From Clostridium sp. KNHs214 (GTDB taxonomy: Bacteria > Bacillota > Clostridia > Clostridiales > Clostridiaceae): DNA of 64,000 nt. The notes under the pieces are model-generated. The model was not told the DNA's origin and searched no databases. It saw only the letters and a program-made list of their open reading frames with translations. Within the stretch, counting starts at the first letter, position 1; the number at the start of each line of letters is the position of its first letter. Positions 1-9,700 of this stretch are shown here, one piece after another. A program made the translations under genes and the position numbers. Location of the stretch: the NCBI RefSeq assembly GCF_000744935.1, contig NZ_JQMW01000013.1:581291-645290 (forward strand). The letters run 5' to 3'.

Positions 1-1107
1 TAATCCTGTAAGGAAATCCGTCTTAGCTTCCCGTTCCTTCATCAAATTATATGCATGAAGTTCTTCGTTAATAATCTCTAGCTGATTCTTTTTATAATCC
101 AGTTGCTGATTGGATTTAATAAGCAAATTCATTAATTTTTCATTTTCCATCAAAGTAAAGAATTGTCTTGTGATTATAAGCAATGAACAAATACCAAAAC
201 CAATTATAATACTATTAAATCTTTCAATTTTATGAGCAATTATAATTACTAAAATTATAACTCCTATATAGGGAATAAATCTTTTTAATGCATTTATTTC
301 CTTACTATAAATCCTGCTTTCTATTTCATCCTCCCCATTTTCTGCTATCTCATCATAAACAATAGCTGAATAAGATATGAACAATAAAGCTGTGACCCAA
401 AATGGATCTAAAATTTCTAATGAAATATTAATGTTGTTAAAGGTAATGTAACAATATAATAAATCTACAAAACTTTCTAAAAGCAATCCTGACATAATGA
501 GAAAAATCACCTTACTAGGAAAGGCATCTCTTGCTAATAGTATCATAAATAATCCTGAAAGCAATACCCCTAAGTCCGATATAGGATTTGCCAATAGTGC
601 AACTTTTCTTAAAATTTCTAATCCTATTTCTGAATAAACAGGTTCCATAATGTAAAACCAACTTATAGATGCAATTGCAGTAACCGTTATAAGAATATCC
701 ATAACCATCTGAAAAGTAAGAAACCTGCTTTTCTTTTTATATACTATATACAATATTGCTACTATACTTAAAGGATACTGAATTAGATAAAAAATTTCTG
801 ATATATAGCAGGTAGTTAAGACATTTCCCAGATATACCTCCATAACTATCCAAATTAAATCCCCTATGAAATAGCTTATTATAGCCAAATTCATAAAAAG
901 CCAAAATCGTTTTTCTACACCAAAACTTTTCTTGTAAGTATTAAACATAACTTTACAAGCTACAAACTCGCCTATTATAAGGAATATGTTATTTCCCAAT
1001 ACTTTGTAAAAATTATTCTCTCCAAATGTACAAATATAAAAAATCCAAAGAAATATATAGATAAACATTATATGTATTAATTTCTCTTTTTTTATGCCCC
1101 CAGCCAA
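1..1107 (-). CDS. Membrane-anchored GGDEF (diguanylate cyclase-type) protein, C-terminal part outside window
   Basis: An uninterrupted frame of 369 codons runs off the left edge. The first roughly 310 residues are strongly hydrophobic with about eight membrane-spanning stretches and short polar loops. A polar, coil-like linker of about 45 residues follows. The visible part stops in AKTDFLTGL, the entry motif of GGDEF domains, so the GGDEF signature itself lies outside. The expected role is synthesis of cyclic di-GMP in response to a membrane-sensed cue, but activity cannot be judged without the catalytic loop. I prefer the TTG start at 1107 (GGAG four bases upstream, in-frame TAA further upstream); ATG at 1068 is the alternative. 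I do not recognise the membrane module as a named family. Confidence 0.75.
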   Translation of the reverse strand, partial: MAGGIKKEKLIHIMFIYIFLWIFYICTFGENNFYKVLGNNIFLIIGEFVACKVMFNTYKKSFGVEKRFWLFMNLAIISYFIGDLIWIVMEVYLGNVLTTCYISEIFYLIQYPLSIVAILYIVYKKKSRFLTFQMVMDILITVTAIASISWFYIMEPVYSEIGLEILRKVALLANPISDLGVLLSGLFMILLARDAFPSKVIFLIMSGLLLESFVDLLYCYITFNNINISLEILDPFWVTALLFISYSAIVYDEIAENGEDEIESRIYSKEINALKRFIPYIGVIILVIIIAHKIERFNSIIIGFGICSLLIITRQFFTLMENEKLMNLLIKSNQQLDYKKNQLEIINEELHAYNLMKEREAKTDFLTGL

Positions 1108-1234
1108 TATTCTCCACTTCCCTTTATATCTTTATGAAATTCACCATACATAGATATTATACATATTAAATACACTATAACTCAATATGTTCCTAAGAGT
1201 TTTTATTATAAATCCAATAAGAATATATTGTGAA

Positions 1235-2292
1235 GCAAGTGCCATAAGAAAAATCTGTCTTTAAGTTCACAATAAATATATTTTTTAGACTGTTCGCAAT
1301 ACGCCAAGAAATTCTAATGTTTTCAAATTTCAATACCCTAAAGCTTTCAAACTCGCTTCTTACGGCGCTCAAACATGAAAGCTTCTTAACGGGTATTGAA
1401 ATTTGAAAACAAAGAATTTCTAAGGCTAGCTCAATAGTCTAAGAAAATATATTTATTGTTACCTTAAAGACAGATTTTTCAGTTCATGCGTACATTGCTT
1501 CTGGGGAGACGGCCTACTAAAGGATGATTTTCCTCCACTACGTTATGGAAAATCCTTTATTGGCGGTAGCCCGCGTAAATACGTAGGCATGTTTAGGAGT
1601 TATATATAAGAATATATAACTTTAATTGTTGGATAAATAAGAACTTGTAAATAAGTAATAGGTAAGAACGTAATAAGTAAGAGTTCTTGAAAAGTTCAGC
1701 AAATCTGAATTTTCACCACAACTATTACTTCTTACTATTCACAAATTAATCATAAAAAAACTTCTTGAGTTTTATCATTAACTCTTACTTCTTACTTTTT
1801 ACCTCTTACCTGTTCTAACTTACAAATTTTCATTTATACAAATAACTGCCTTACGGCAAAATGAATTGAATTTTAGTTGTTATTTTATTTTAATAGGTAC
1901 CATATAACTTTTCGAAAGGCTCCGCCTAAAAAATATTATGAGCGCCTTTCTATTTATAAATTAAAGATTTTCCATAGCGTAGTGGAGGAAAATCATCCTT
2001 TAGTTAGCCGTATTCCCCACCCCAGATAGCCTATGCATGAACCGAAAAATCACACTTTAAGGAAGTGAAAAAAATTGGAATTTGGGACTATGGAACTAGC
2101 TTTAGAACTTCTTATGTTTGCAGATTTCAATTCCCGTTAAGAAACCTTCCTGTTTGAGGGACGCAAGGAGCGAGTTAAGGTTTTAGGGGATTGAAATCTG
2201 CAAACATTTAGAAGTTCTTAGCGTATTGTGATTAGTCCCAAATTACAATTTTTTCACGGACTTAAAGTGTGATTTTTCTTATTGCACTTACA
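1235..2292. repeat. Family A composite long-hairpin element, copy 1
   Basis: This stretch of about 1.06 kb has inverted ends: left GTGCCATAAGAAAAATCTG, right (reverse complement) GTGCAATAAGAAAAATCAC. It contains two long near-perfect hairpins, about 1240-1490 and 2047-2290. A third inverted pair lies between them (about 1478-1560 against 1965-2045, sharing AAAGGATGATTTTCCTCC). No transposase or other convincing gene is present. Its right end stops 12 bases before the stop codon of the minus-strand amidase gene. A second, shorter copy lies at 16128-16862 and a fragment at 23487-23641. The organisation is that of a non-autonomous, MITE-like element or of nested insertions of hairpin elements. 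Confidence 0.8.
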
Positions 2293-2303
2293 TCACAATA
2301 TTC

Positions 2304-2870
2304 TTATAGTTTGTATAAATAAATATAAATATTGCCTTTTCCTAAAAGTTTTAGTATATATCCATAAAGAGAGACGTTAATTCTATTGGCAGTGTGCTGC
2401 GCCATGAAAAGATCGTACTGACCCATAAATGGATTAAAAACTTTATTGTGAATCACTTGAGTGTGATAAGGAAACGGTTTTCCATATTGAACCACATCTC
2501 CAACTTGAAGTGTATTATAAATAAATGAAAAATTTGCTATAGCCTCCTCTGGAGTTATTTTATAAAAATTATGTGCTCTGTTAGCCCCCATACCATTTTC
2601 GTTACCCCAATGTCGCATAAAATATCTAGCAGCCCTCCAAGTAATAGCAACTTTTTTCAATGCTTTTTCCTCTGAAGTTCTGCAAAACCAAGAATTTAAA
2701 TCATCCCATTTATTTCCCATTTCTTCCATTCCACCAGCTTTTAACACCTGAGATACAAAATTAGCACAATCGTCATTTTTGTAATAAGGATATTCTTGAA
2801 CATTAGGACTTAAAGCATATTCTTCTGCATAATTTTTAGCTGCTAATCTATCGTATTGCGGTCTTAACAT
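2304..2870 (-). CDS. Putative amidase-domain protein (Amidase_6-like, NlpC/P60-type fold)
   Basis: 188 residues. The motif YKNDDCANFVSQ (about residues 30-41) is the catalytic-cysteine signature of the 'putative amidase domain' family. HNFY, PYHTQVI and MAQHT supply candidate catalytic histidines. In related proteins this domain is often attached to secreted proteins and is thought to cleave peptide or amide bonds in cell-wall material. Here it stands alone with no signal peptide, which argues for a cytoplasmic protein or for delivery by another route. The ATG at 2870 is preceded by AAGGAGTG at good spacing. It is a single gene divergent from pyc, and its stop abuts the family A repeat. Substrate unknown. 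Confidence 0.75.
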   Translation of the reverse strand: MLRPQYDRLAAKNYAEEYALSPNVQEYPYYKNDDCANFVSQVLKAGGMEEMGNKWDDLNSWFCRTSEEKALKKVAITWRAARYFMRHWGNENGMGANRAHNFYKITPEEAIANFSFIYNTLQVGDVVQYGKPFPYHTQVIHNKVFNPFMGQYDLFMAQHTANRINVSLYGYILKLLGKGNIYIYLYKL

Positions 2871-3196
2871 AATATAATCACTCCTTTTTTATTTGGCTCT
2901 TTAATTTTATAGTTTAATTTTTCACCCTATTATTGGTTATATTATATTTATATTTAAAATACTCTAATTAAGTTACAATGTTTAGTCAATATTTATATTT
3001 TTGTAATGTGCTACACTATTTGTTTTTTTCCTCTTTATTATGTCCTTACTATTAAATCCATTAAATTTCATTAAAAAGAATTATATTTTTTAATAAATTG
3101 CATTGCATTATACATATATGTGTCATATAATGATACCATACGTAAAAAATGAATTTGTAATTACATAAATATTTCATATATGAATGAGGTGTTAAT

Positions 3197-6100
3197 ATGT
3201 CAATCAAAAACTTTAAAAGAATTCTTGTGGCAAATAGAGGGGAAATTGCTATACGAATATTCAGAGCATGTAATGAATTGAACATTCGAACTGTAGCTAT
3301 TTATTCAAACGAAGATAAGTGTTCTCTTTTTAGAACTAAAGCAGACGAATCTTATCAAATAGGTAAAAATAACAATCCTGTTGATGCATATTTAAATATA
3401 GATGAAATTATAAATCTAGCTCTAAAAAAAGGTGTGGATGCCATTCACCCTGGTTATGGATTTCTTTCAGAAAATCCAGAATTCGCTAGAAAGTGTGAAG
3501 AAGCTGGCATTGAGTTTATAGGCCCAACTGCCACTATGATGGAGCAGCTTGGCGATAAAATAAAATCTAAACTAGTAGCTCAGAAGGTTGGAGTTCCTAC
3601 CATACCTGGAGTTGAAGAGCCTATAGAAACTGAAGAACAAGCACTAGAATTTGCAAGTTTCTGCGGATATCCAGTTATGCTTAAAGCAGCAGCTGGTGGT
3701 GGAGGAAGAGGTATGAGAATCGTAAAGGAAGAAAAAGACTTAGTTTCCTCTTTCAAAAGTGCCAAAAATGAAGCCAAAAAGGCTTTTGGTATAGATGATA
3801 TATTTATAGAAAAATATCTAGAAAATCCAAAACATATTGAAGTACAGGTTCTCGGAGACAAATACGGGAACATTGTTCACCTTTTTGAAAGAGATTGTTC
3901 TATTCAAAGACGTCACCAAAAGGTTATAGAATTTGCTCCATCACTATCTCTTTCAGAAGAAAAGAGAAAAGAAATTTGTGATGATGCTCTTAAAATAGCC
4001 AGAAGTGTCAACTACAGAGGAGCAGGCACGCTAGAATTTCTTCTTGATAGCAAGGGAAATCACTATTTTATAGAAATGAACCCTAGAATCCAAGTGGAGC
4101 ATACTGTAACAGAAGTAATAACAGGAGTAGATATTGTTCAAAGCCAAATACTTATAGCTCAAGGTCATGCTTTAGCTTCTGAAGAAATAGGATTATATTC
4201 TCAAGATTCTATAAAAACTAACAGCTATGCTATTCAATGCAGAATAACTACCGAAGATCCGTCCAACAACTTTGCCCCAGATACAGGTAAAATTGATGTA
4301 TACAGAACCGGTTCTGGCTTTGGTATAAGGCTGGATGGCGGTAATGGCTTTACAGGAGCAGTAATCAGTCCCTATTATGATAGTTTGCTAGTTAAAACTA
4401 CAGCTTTCTCCAGAACCTTTAAGGATGCTGTTAGAAAATCCCTTCGTTCTGTAAAAGAACTTAAAATATCTGGAGTAAAAACCAATGTGGACTTTTTAAT
4501 AAATGTACTAAATCACCCTACTTTCCAAAAGGGTCTTTGTACTACTAATTTCATAGGAGAAAATCCTGATTTATTTGTAACTACCGCTAAAGCTGATGAG
4601 GAATACAACCTTCTAAAATTCATAGGAGAAAAAGTGGTTAATGAAACCCATGGCGTAAAAAAATCCTTTGATGTACCTGTAGTTCCTATAATACCTGAAG
4701 TTAAAGATTTAAGAGGCACAAGAAATATACTTTTAGAAAAAGGTCCTGAAGGATTAGTTAAGTGGATAAAAGCACAGGATAAACTACTTTTGACAGACAC
4801 TACCATGAGAGATGCTCATCAGTCACTTATGGCCACTAGAATGAGAACAGTAGACATGGTTAAAATAGCTGATGCCACTTCCTATTTAGGCAAAGATTTA
4901 TTTTCCCTGGAAATGTGGGGAGGCGCTACCTTCGATGTATGTTATAGATTTTTAAAAGAATCTCCTTGGGAAAGACTAAAAAAATTAAGAGAAAAATGCC
5001 CTAATTTACTTTTCCAAATGCTTGTAAGGGGAGCCAATGCTGTAGGATACAAAAACTATCCTGACAATGTTATAAGAGAATTTATAAAAGAATCTGCAAA
5101 TGCAGGCATAGATGTATTTAGAATATTTGACTCTCTAAACTGGCTTAAAGGTATGGAAGTAGCCTTAGATGAAGTATTAAAGCAAGGTAAGGTAGCTGAA
5201 TGCTGCATCTGCTATACTGGAGATATACTTGACAATTCTAGAAATAAATACACTTTAGACTACTACATTAAAAAAGCTAAAGAAATTGAAAAAATGGGAG
5301 CTCATATACTGGGCATAAAGGATATGTCTGCCCTATTGAAGCCTTATGCTGCCTTTAAACTTATAAAAGCCCTTAAACAGGAAATAAGTATTCCTATTCA
5401 TCTACACACTCATGACACTACTGGAAATGGTGTAGCTACAGCCTTACTAGCAGCAGAGGCGGGCGTTGATATAGTGGATACAGCCTTTGATAGCATGGCA
5501 GGACTTACAAGTCAGCCATCTCTAAATTCTATAGTGGCTGCCCTTGAAAACACTAAGAGAGATACGGGCATTAACCTTGGTGATATACAAAAGATATCAA
5601 ATTACTGGTCTGCTGTAAGACCTGTTTATACTTCTTTTGAATCTGGACTAAAATCTGGCTCCACAGAAATATATAAATATGAAATTCCAGGTGGACAATA
5701 TTCTAACTTAAAACCTCAAGTAGAAAGTTTCGGACTTGGCCATAGATTTGGAGAAGTAAAAGAAATGTATAAGAAAGTTAACTCTATGGTAGGTGATATA
5801 GTTAAAGTAACTCCTTCCTCTAAAATGGTAGGCGATCTTGCTATATTCATGGTTCAAAACAATTTAACTCCTGAAAATATTTTAGAAAAAGCTTCAAACT
5901 TATCTTTTCCAGACTCAGCAGTATCCTATTTTAAAGGGATGATGGGGCAACCAGAGCATGGTTTTCCAAAGGAACTTCAAAAGATGGTGTTAAAAGGAGA
6001 AGAACCTATAACCTGCAGACCAGGGGAACTTTTGCAACCTGAAGACTTTAGTAAAATAGAAAAACACCTTAAGGAAAAATTAGGATTAGAGCCAACAAAA

Positions 6101-6640
6101 CAAGATATCCTAAGCTACGCCTTATATCCAGATGTATTTGAAGCCTATGTAAAATATATAAAAGAAAATGGTGACTTAAGCAGTGTAGGTAGTGATATAT
6201 ACTTCCACGGGTTAGGTGAAGGTGAAACTTGTGAAATCAAATTAGCTGAAGGCAAAATATTAGTAGTAAAACTCTTAGAAATTACAAAACTAAACAAAGA
6301 AGGTTTTAGAACCTTAATATTTGAAGTAAACGGCAATAGACGTGAAATTAAGATAAAGGATAAAACAAGATCAGAATTAAAGCAAACTTCTGATATTTTA
6401 ATGGCTAACCCAGAAAACAAAAACGAAATAGGTGCCAGCATACCTGGAACTATTTTAGATATACTTGTTAAAGAAGGGGAGGAAATAAAGGAAAACGGAA
6501 ACTTAGTAGTTATTGAAGCCATGAAAATGGAAACTATAATTACCTCCCCTGTTTCAGGCATAGTGGAATCCATCCACGTGGCTAAAGGCCAACAAGTTAA
6601 ATCTGGTGAAATGCTAATAAAGTTAAAACTTAAAAATTAA
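3197..6640 (+). CDS. pyc: Pyruvate carboxylase
   Basis: 1147 residues, the normal length of a single-chain pyruvate carboxylase, which makes oxaloacetate from pyruvate, bicarbonate and ATP using biotin. Domains in order are: biotin carboxylase with ATP-grasp (1 to about 455, glycine-rich loop GGGGRGMRIV near 167); carboxyltransferase beginning at DTTMRDAHQS near 533, which carries the metal-binding Asp and His; the allosteric/tetramerisation linker; and a C-terminal biotinyl domain with EAMKMETI, the biotin-bearing lysine being about residue 1110. The ATG has GAGGTG seven bases upstream. It is monocistronic, divergent from the amidase-like gene and convergent with the S8 protease gene, from which a bidirectional terminator separates it. 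The role is anaplerotic, in the cytoplasm. No T-box or riboswitch was seen in the leader. Confidence 0.98.
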   Translation: MSIKNFKRILVANRGEIAIRIFRACNELNIRTVAIYSNEDKCSLFRTKADESYQIGKNNNPVDAYLNIDEIINLALKKGVDAIHPGYGFLSENPEFARKCEEAGIEFIGPTATMMEQLGDKIKSKLVAQKVGVPTIPGVEEPIETEEQALEFASFCGYPVMLKAAAGGGGRGMRIVKEEKDLVSSFKSAKNEAKKAFGIDDIFIEKYLENPKHIEVQVLGDKYGNIVHLFERDCSIQRRHQKVIEFAPSLSLSEEKRKEICDDALKIARSVNYRGAGTLEFLLDSKGNHYFIEMNPRIQVEHTVTEVITGVDIVQSQILIAQGHALASEEIGLYSQDSIKTNSYAIQCRITTEDPSNNFAPDTGKIDVYRTGSGFGIRLDGGNGFTGAVISPYYDSLLVKTTAFSRTFKDAVRKSLRSVKELKISGVKTNVDFLINVLNHPTFQKGLCTTNFIGENPDLFVTTAKADEEYNLLKFIGEKVVNETHGVKKSFDVPVVPIIPEVKDLRGTRNILLEKGPEGLVKWIKAQDKLLLTDTTMRDAHQSLMATRMRTVDMVKIADATSYLGKDLFSLEMWGGATFDVCYRFLKESPWERLKKLREKCPNLLFQMLVRGANAVGYKNYPDNVIREFIKESANAGIDVFRIFDSLNWLKGMEVALDEVLKQGKVAECCICYTGDILDNSRNKYTLDYYIKKAKEIEKMGAHILGIKDMSALLKPYAAFKLIKALKQEISIPIHLHTHDTTGNGVATALLAAEAGVDIVDTAFDSMAGLTSQPSLNSIVAALENTKRDTGINLGDIQKISNYWSAVRPVYTSFESGLKSGSTEIYKYEIPGGQYSNLKPQVESFGLGHRFGEVKEMYKKVNSMVGDIVKVTPSSKMVGDLAIFMVQNNLTPENILEKASNLSFPDSAVSYFKGMMGQPEHGFPKELQKMVLKGEEPITCRPGELLQPEDFSKIEKHLKEKLGLEPTKQDILSYALYPDVFEAYVKYIKENGDLSSVGSDIYFHGLGEGETCEIKLAEGKILVVKLLEITKLNKEGFRTLIFEVNGNRREIKIKDKTRSELKQTSDILMANPENKNEIGASIPGTILDILVKEGEEIKENGNLVVIEAMKMETIITSPVSGIVESIHVAKGQQVKSGEMLIKLKLKN

Positions 6641-6744
6641 CTTAATTATCTTCATAAGATATACACAAAGCTTTTTAAACTTTTATAGTTTAAAATTTAA
6701 TTTATCTCATTAAAAAAATCATATGGACTATACATTTCTCTATT

Positions 6745-6785
6745 AAAAAAGGACAGCTAATTTAACTAGCTGCCCCTTTTTATTT
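6745..6785. terminator. Bidirectional intrinsic terminator between pyc and the S8 protease gene
   Basis: GGACAGCTA pairs with TAGCTGCC. The hairpin is followed by TTTTTATTTTT on the plus strand and by a T-run on the minus strand, so it can end both convergent transcripts. Confidence 0.85.
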
Positions 6786-6789
6786 TTAT

Positions 6790-9700
6790 CTATGCCCTTT
6801 TTCTTCTCCTAATAAATACGCATCCGCAAGCTATTAAAACTCCACCTATAGCTATTAATAGAGGCGCGTTCATTCTGCCACCTGTTTGAACTAATTTATT
6901 ATTAGAAGTTTGACTACCTTGTCCATTTACATTATTATTATTTGAAGCACTGTTCGAGCCACTAGCTGCTGTACCTTTTAAACTAAACTTAATAGTTTTA
7001 GAAGAAGTGTTTCCTGCTAAATCTTTTGCAGTTACTATTAAAGTGTAATCTCCTACTGAAGCTATTTCTTTGCCATCATAATTCTTTCCATTAAGTGTTA
7101 CTGTAACTTTAGCTGTGTTGTCATCACATTTAATTACAGGAGTTACTTTATTATTATAAACCTTGCCGTCTTCTACACCAGTTACTGTTATCACTGGGAA
7201 AGTCTTATCTATAATAAAGTTAACCTTGTATTCAGAAGTATTTCCTGCTAAATCTACAGCTTTTACTACTAACTGATGTATACCTTCTGTAGTAATTTTC
7301 TCTCCTTTATATGCTTTACCATCAAGAGTTGATGTTATTGTTGCTTTTTCACTTGATGTTATTTTTGGCATAACATCTTTATTATATAATTTTCCTTCTT
7401 CTACATCTGTTACTGTTATTACAGGTTTTGTCTTATCAATTGTAAATTTAACTTTATATTCAGAAGTATTTCCTGCTAAATCTACAGCAGTTACTACTAA
7501 TTCGTGAATTCCCTCTGCAGTAATCTCTTCTCCATTGTATGCTTTACCATCAAGAGCCGTAGTAACTTTTGCATTTTCATTACAAGACACTTTTGCTATA
7601 ACATTGCTGCTATATGCCTTTCCATTTTCTACACCAGTAACTGTTATTACAGGTTTTGTCTTGTCAATTGTAAAGTTAACCTTATACTCTGAAGTATTTC
7701 CAGCTAAGTCCACAGCTTTTACTACTAATTCATGAGCACCTTCTGCAGTAATTTCTTCTCCATTGTATGGCTTCTTGTCAAGAGTAGAAGTTATAGCAGC
7801 AGTTTTATTAGAGGTAATCTTTGGTGTAATATTATTATTATAAACTTTGCCATCTTCTACACCTGCTACTGTAATAACTGGCTTTTCTTTATCCACTACT
7901 ACATTAACATTTTTAACAGTTTCATGACCAAATACATCTACAGCTTTTATTTCTAAGAAAGAGTTATTAGTAACAGGAACTTCATAATCAAAAGTCCTTT
8001 CTGTTACATCGTTACCCATTTCACCGTCTACAAATATATTTAGTTTTTGTTCTCCATTAACATATAGCTTGTATCCAAAAGTATTATCAGATACTTTTCC
8101 TTTAACATTAACGGTGTCATTGTTAACATATACCTTTCCATCCTCTGCAATCTTAGGAGCTTCAAGTTCTATAATAGGAGCGGTAATATCACAGTCTACT
8201 TTATATGCAAAATCCTTTAGGACTGTACCATCAAAGTCCTCAGCATATATCTTCACTAAATTTCTTCCCTCCTCAAATGTAACATCCATCGAGAAAGTTA
8301 AATCTTTGTTTATCTTAACATCCTTATCATTTATCTTAAATACCTTTGGAACATATCCTACAGAACCAGTTATAGTTAAATCTTTATAATCTACAGACAT
8401 TCTAGAGGATAAGTTATCAAATTTTAGATCAAATGATGGATTACCTTGTACAACTGTTACGTCTTTAACCCCAACATTAGATGCATAATCTATAGCACCT
8501 ATAGATATAAAGTTATTTGCATTTTCTTGTAGTATTAAATCGCAACTATATACTCCATTTTGATCTATGGTTATTTTTGAAACATCTTGTTGCTTTCCAT
8601 TCAAATAAACCAAACCAAATTTTCCATCTCCAGATAACTCATCAGATACTTTCCACTGTAACTTATAACTAGAATCATTGGATTTTGTTGCTGATATCAC
8701 TTCTATAGTTGGAGCTACTGTGTCTATCTTTAATGGAATTTGAAAATGTTTTTCTTTGGCATTATCTATATCTACCTTTGTTACATAGTCAATATAGTAC
8801 TGACCATCTTTAACTACACCCATTTTACCTGTAGATGGATCATAAATCTTTCCATCCCACATCCAATCCATGTCCTCTCTATATCCTGAGTCATTTGGAT
8901 CTGAAATAACATTCTTTCTAATATGATTAGAAGTTGCCAATTGCCTTACTAGCTTTTTATCCTTATCTAATAGCTTAATTTCCATAGACTTAGCATTTCT
9001 TAAGAATGTTAAGAATGGATATATATTATCATTTTGATTATCACCATTAGGGGAAATAGCAATTTTATCTTCTTCTATAATTGGATTTCCTTCTTCATCT
9101 TTTCCTGTAACTCCTAAATAATATAATGTATTGCCATCTTCTCCCAAAGTCAACATTCTTGTTCCACCCAAATAGTTATCTTTATCCCAAATAGGTTTAT
9201 CTATTATATCTTGTTTAGACCAATCTCCATAGAAACCTATATATGGTACTACTAAATCTGGATTGTCTTTAGGTTCGTTAGATTTTAATTTAATAAAACC
9301 TTCCACAAAACTTTCTTCTGGCAAGTTATCTGGTAAATTAATTGTTACGTTTACTTTTAAAGCTCCATTAGCTGGTACCGTTATTGTAGAATTATCAAAA
9401 GTAACTTTAGCGTCCTTTATTTTTACGTCATAAGACATGTTACTTGTAAATGGAACTTTTTGTTCAGTTAAAACTCCACCCATATCACTTAAATTAAAAG
9501 TAATAGGTTTATCCTTATAATTCTTTAAATTCAAAGCAAAAGTTTTAGTTTTCCCTATTTCCTTTAAAGCTACTGCTGCATTGCCCCTATCGTCTTTTAC
9601 TGTTACACCATTGTTTACAGCATCTACTATTTGAACTAATCCTGCACCTTGTCTTCTTGGAGAATAAGGCACTGCAGTGTGAGACTTATCCATAAGAGTT

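Noticed and set aside
1235..2292. CRISPR-like array
   Set aside because: The repeats are long inverted arms, not short direct repeats with unique spacers. No CRISPR array was seen anywhere in the window.
3000..3196. Possible T-box or metabolite riboswitch in the pyc leader
   Set aside because: No T-box consensus and no strong structured leader was seen; only an ordinary ribosome site.
3580..4806. Open frames antisense to pyc
   Set aside because: Shadows of a highly expressed coding gene, without starts or domains.
7504..8389. Several open frames antisense to the S8 protease repeats
   Set aside because: They mirror the repeat codons, have no ribosome sites and no protein-like features.
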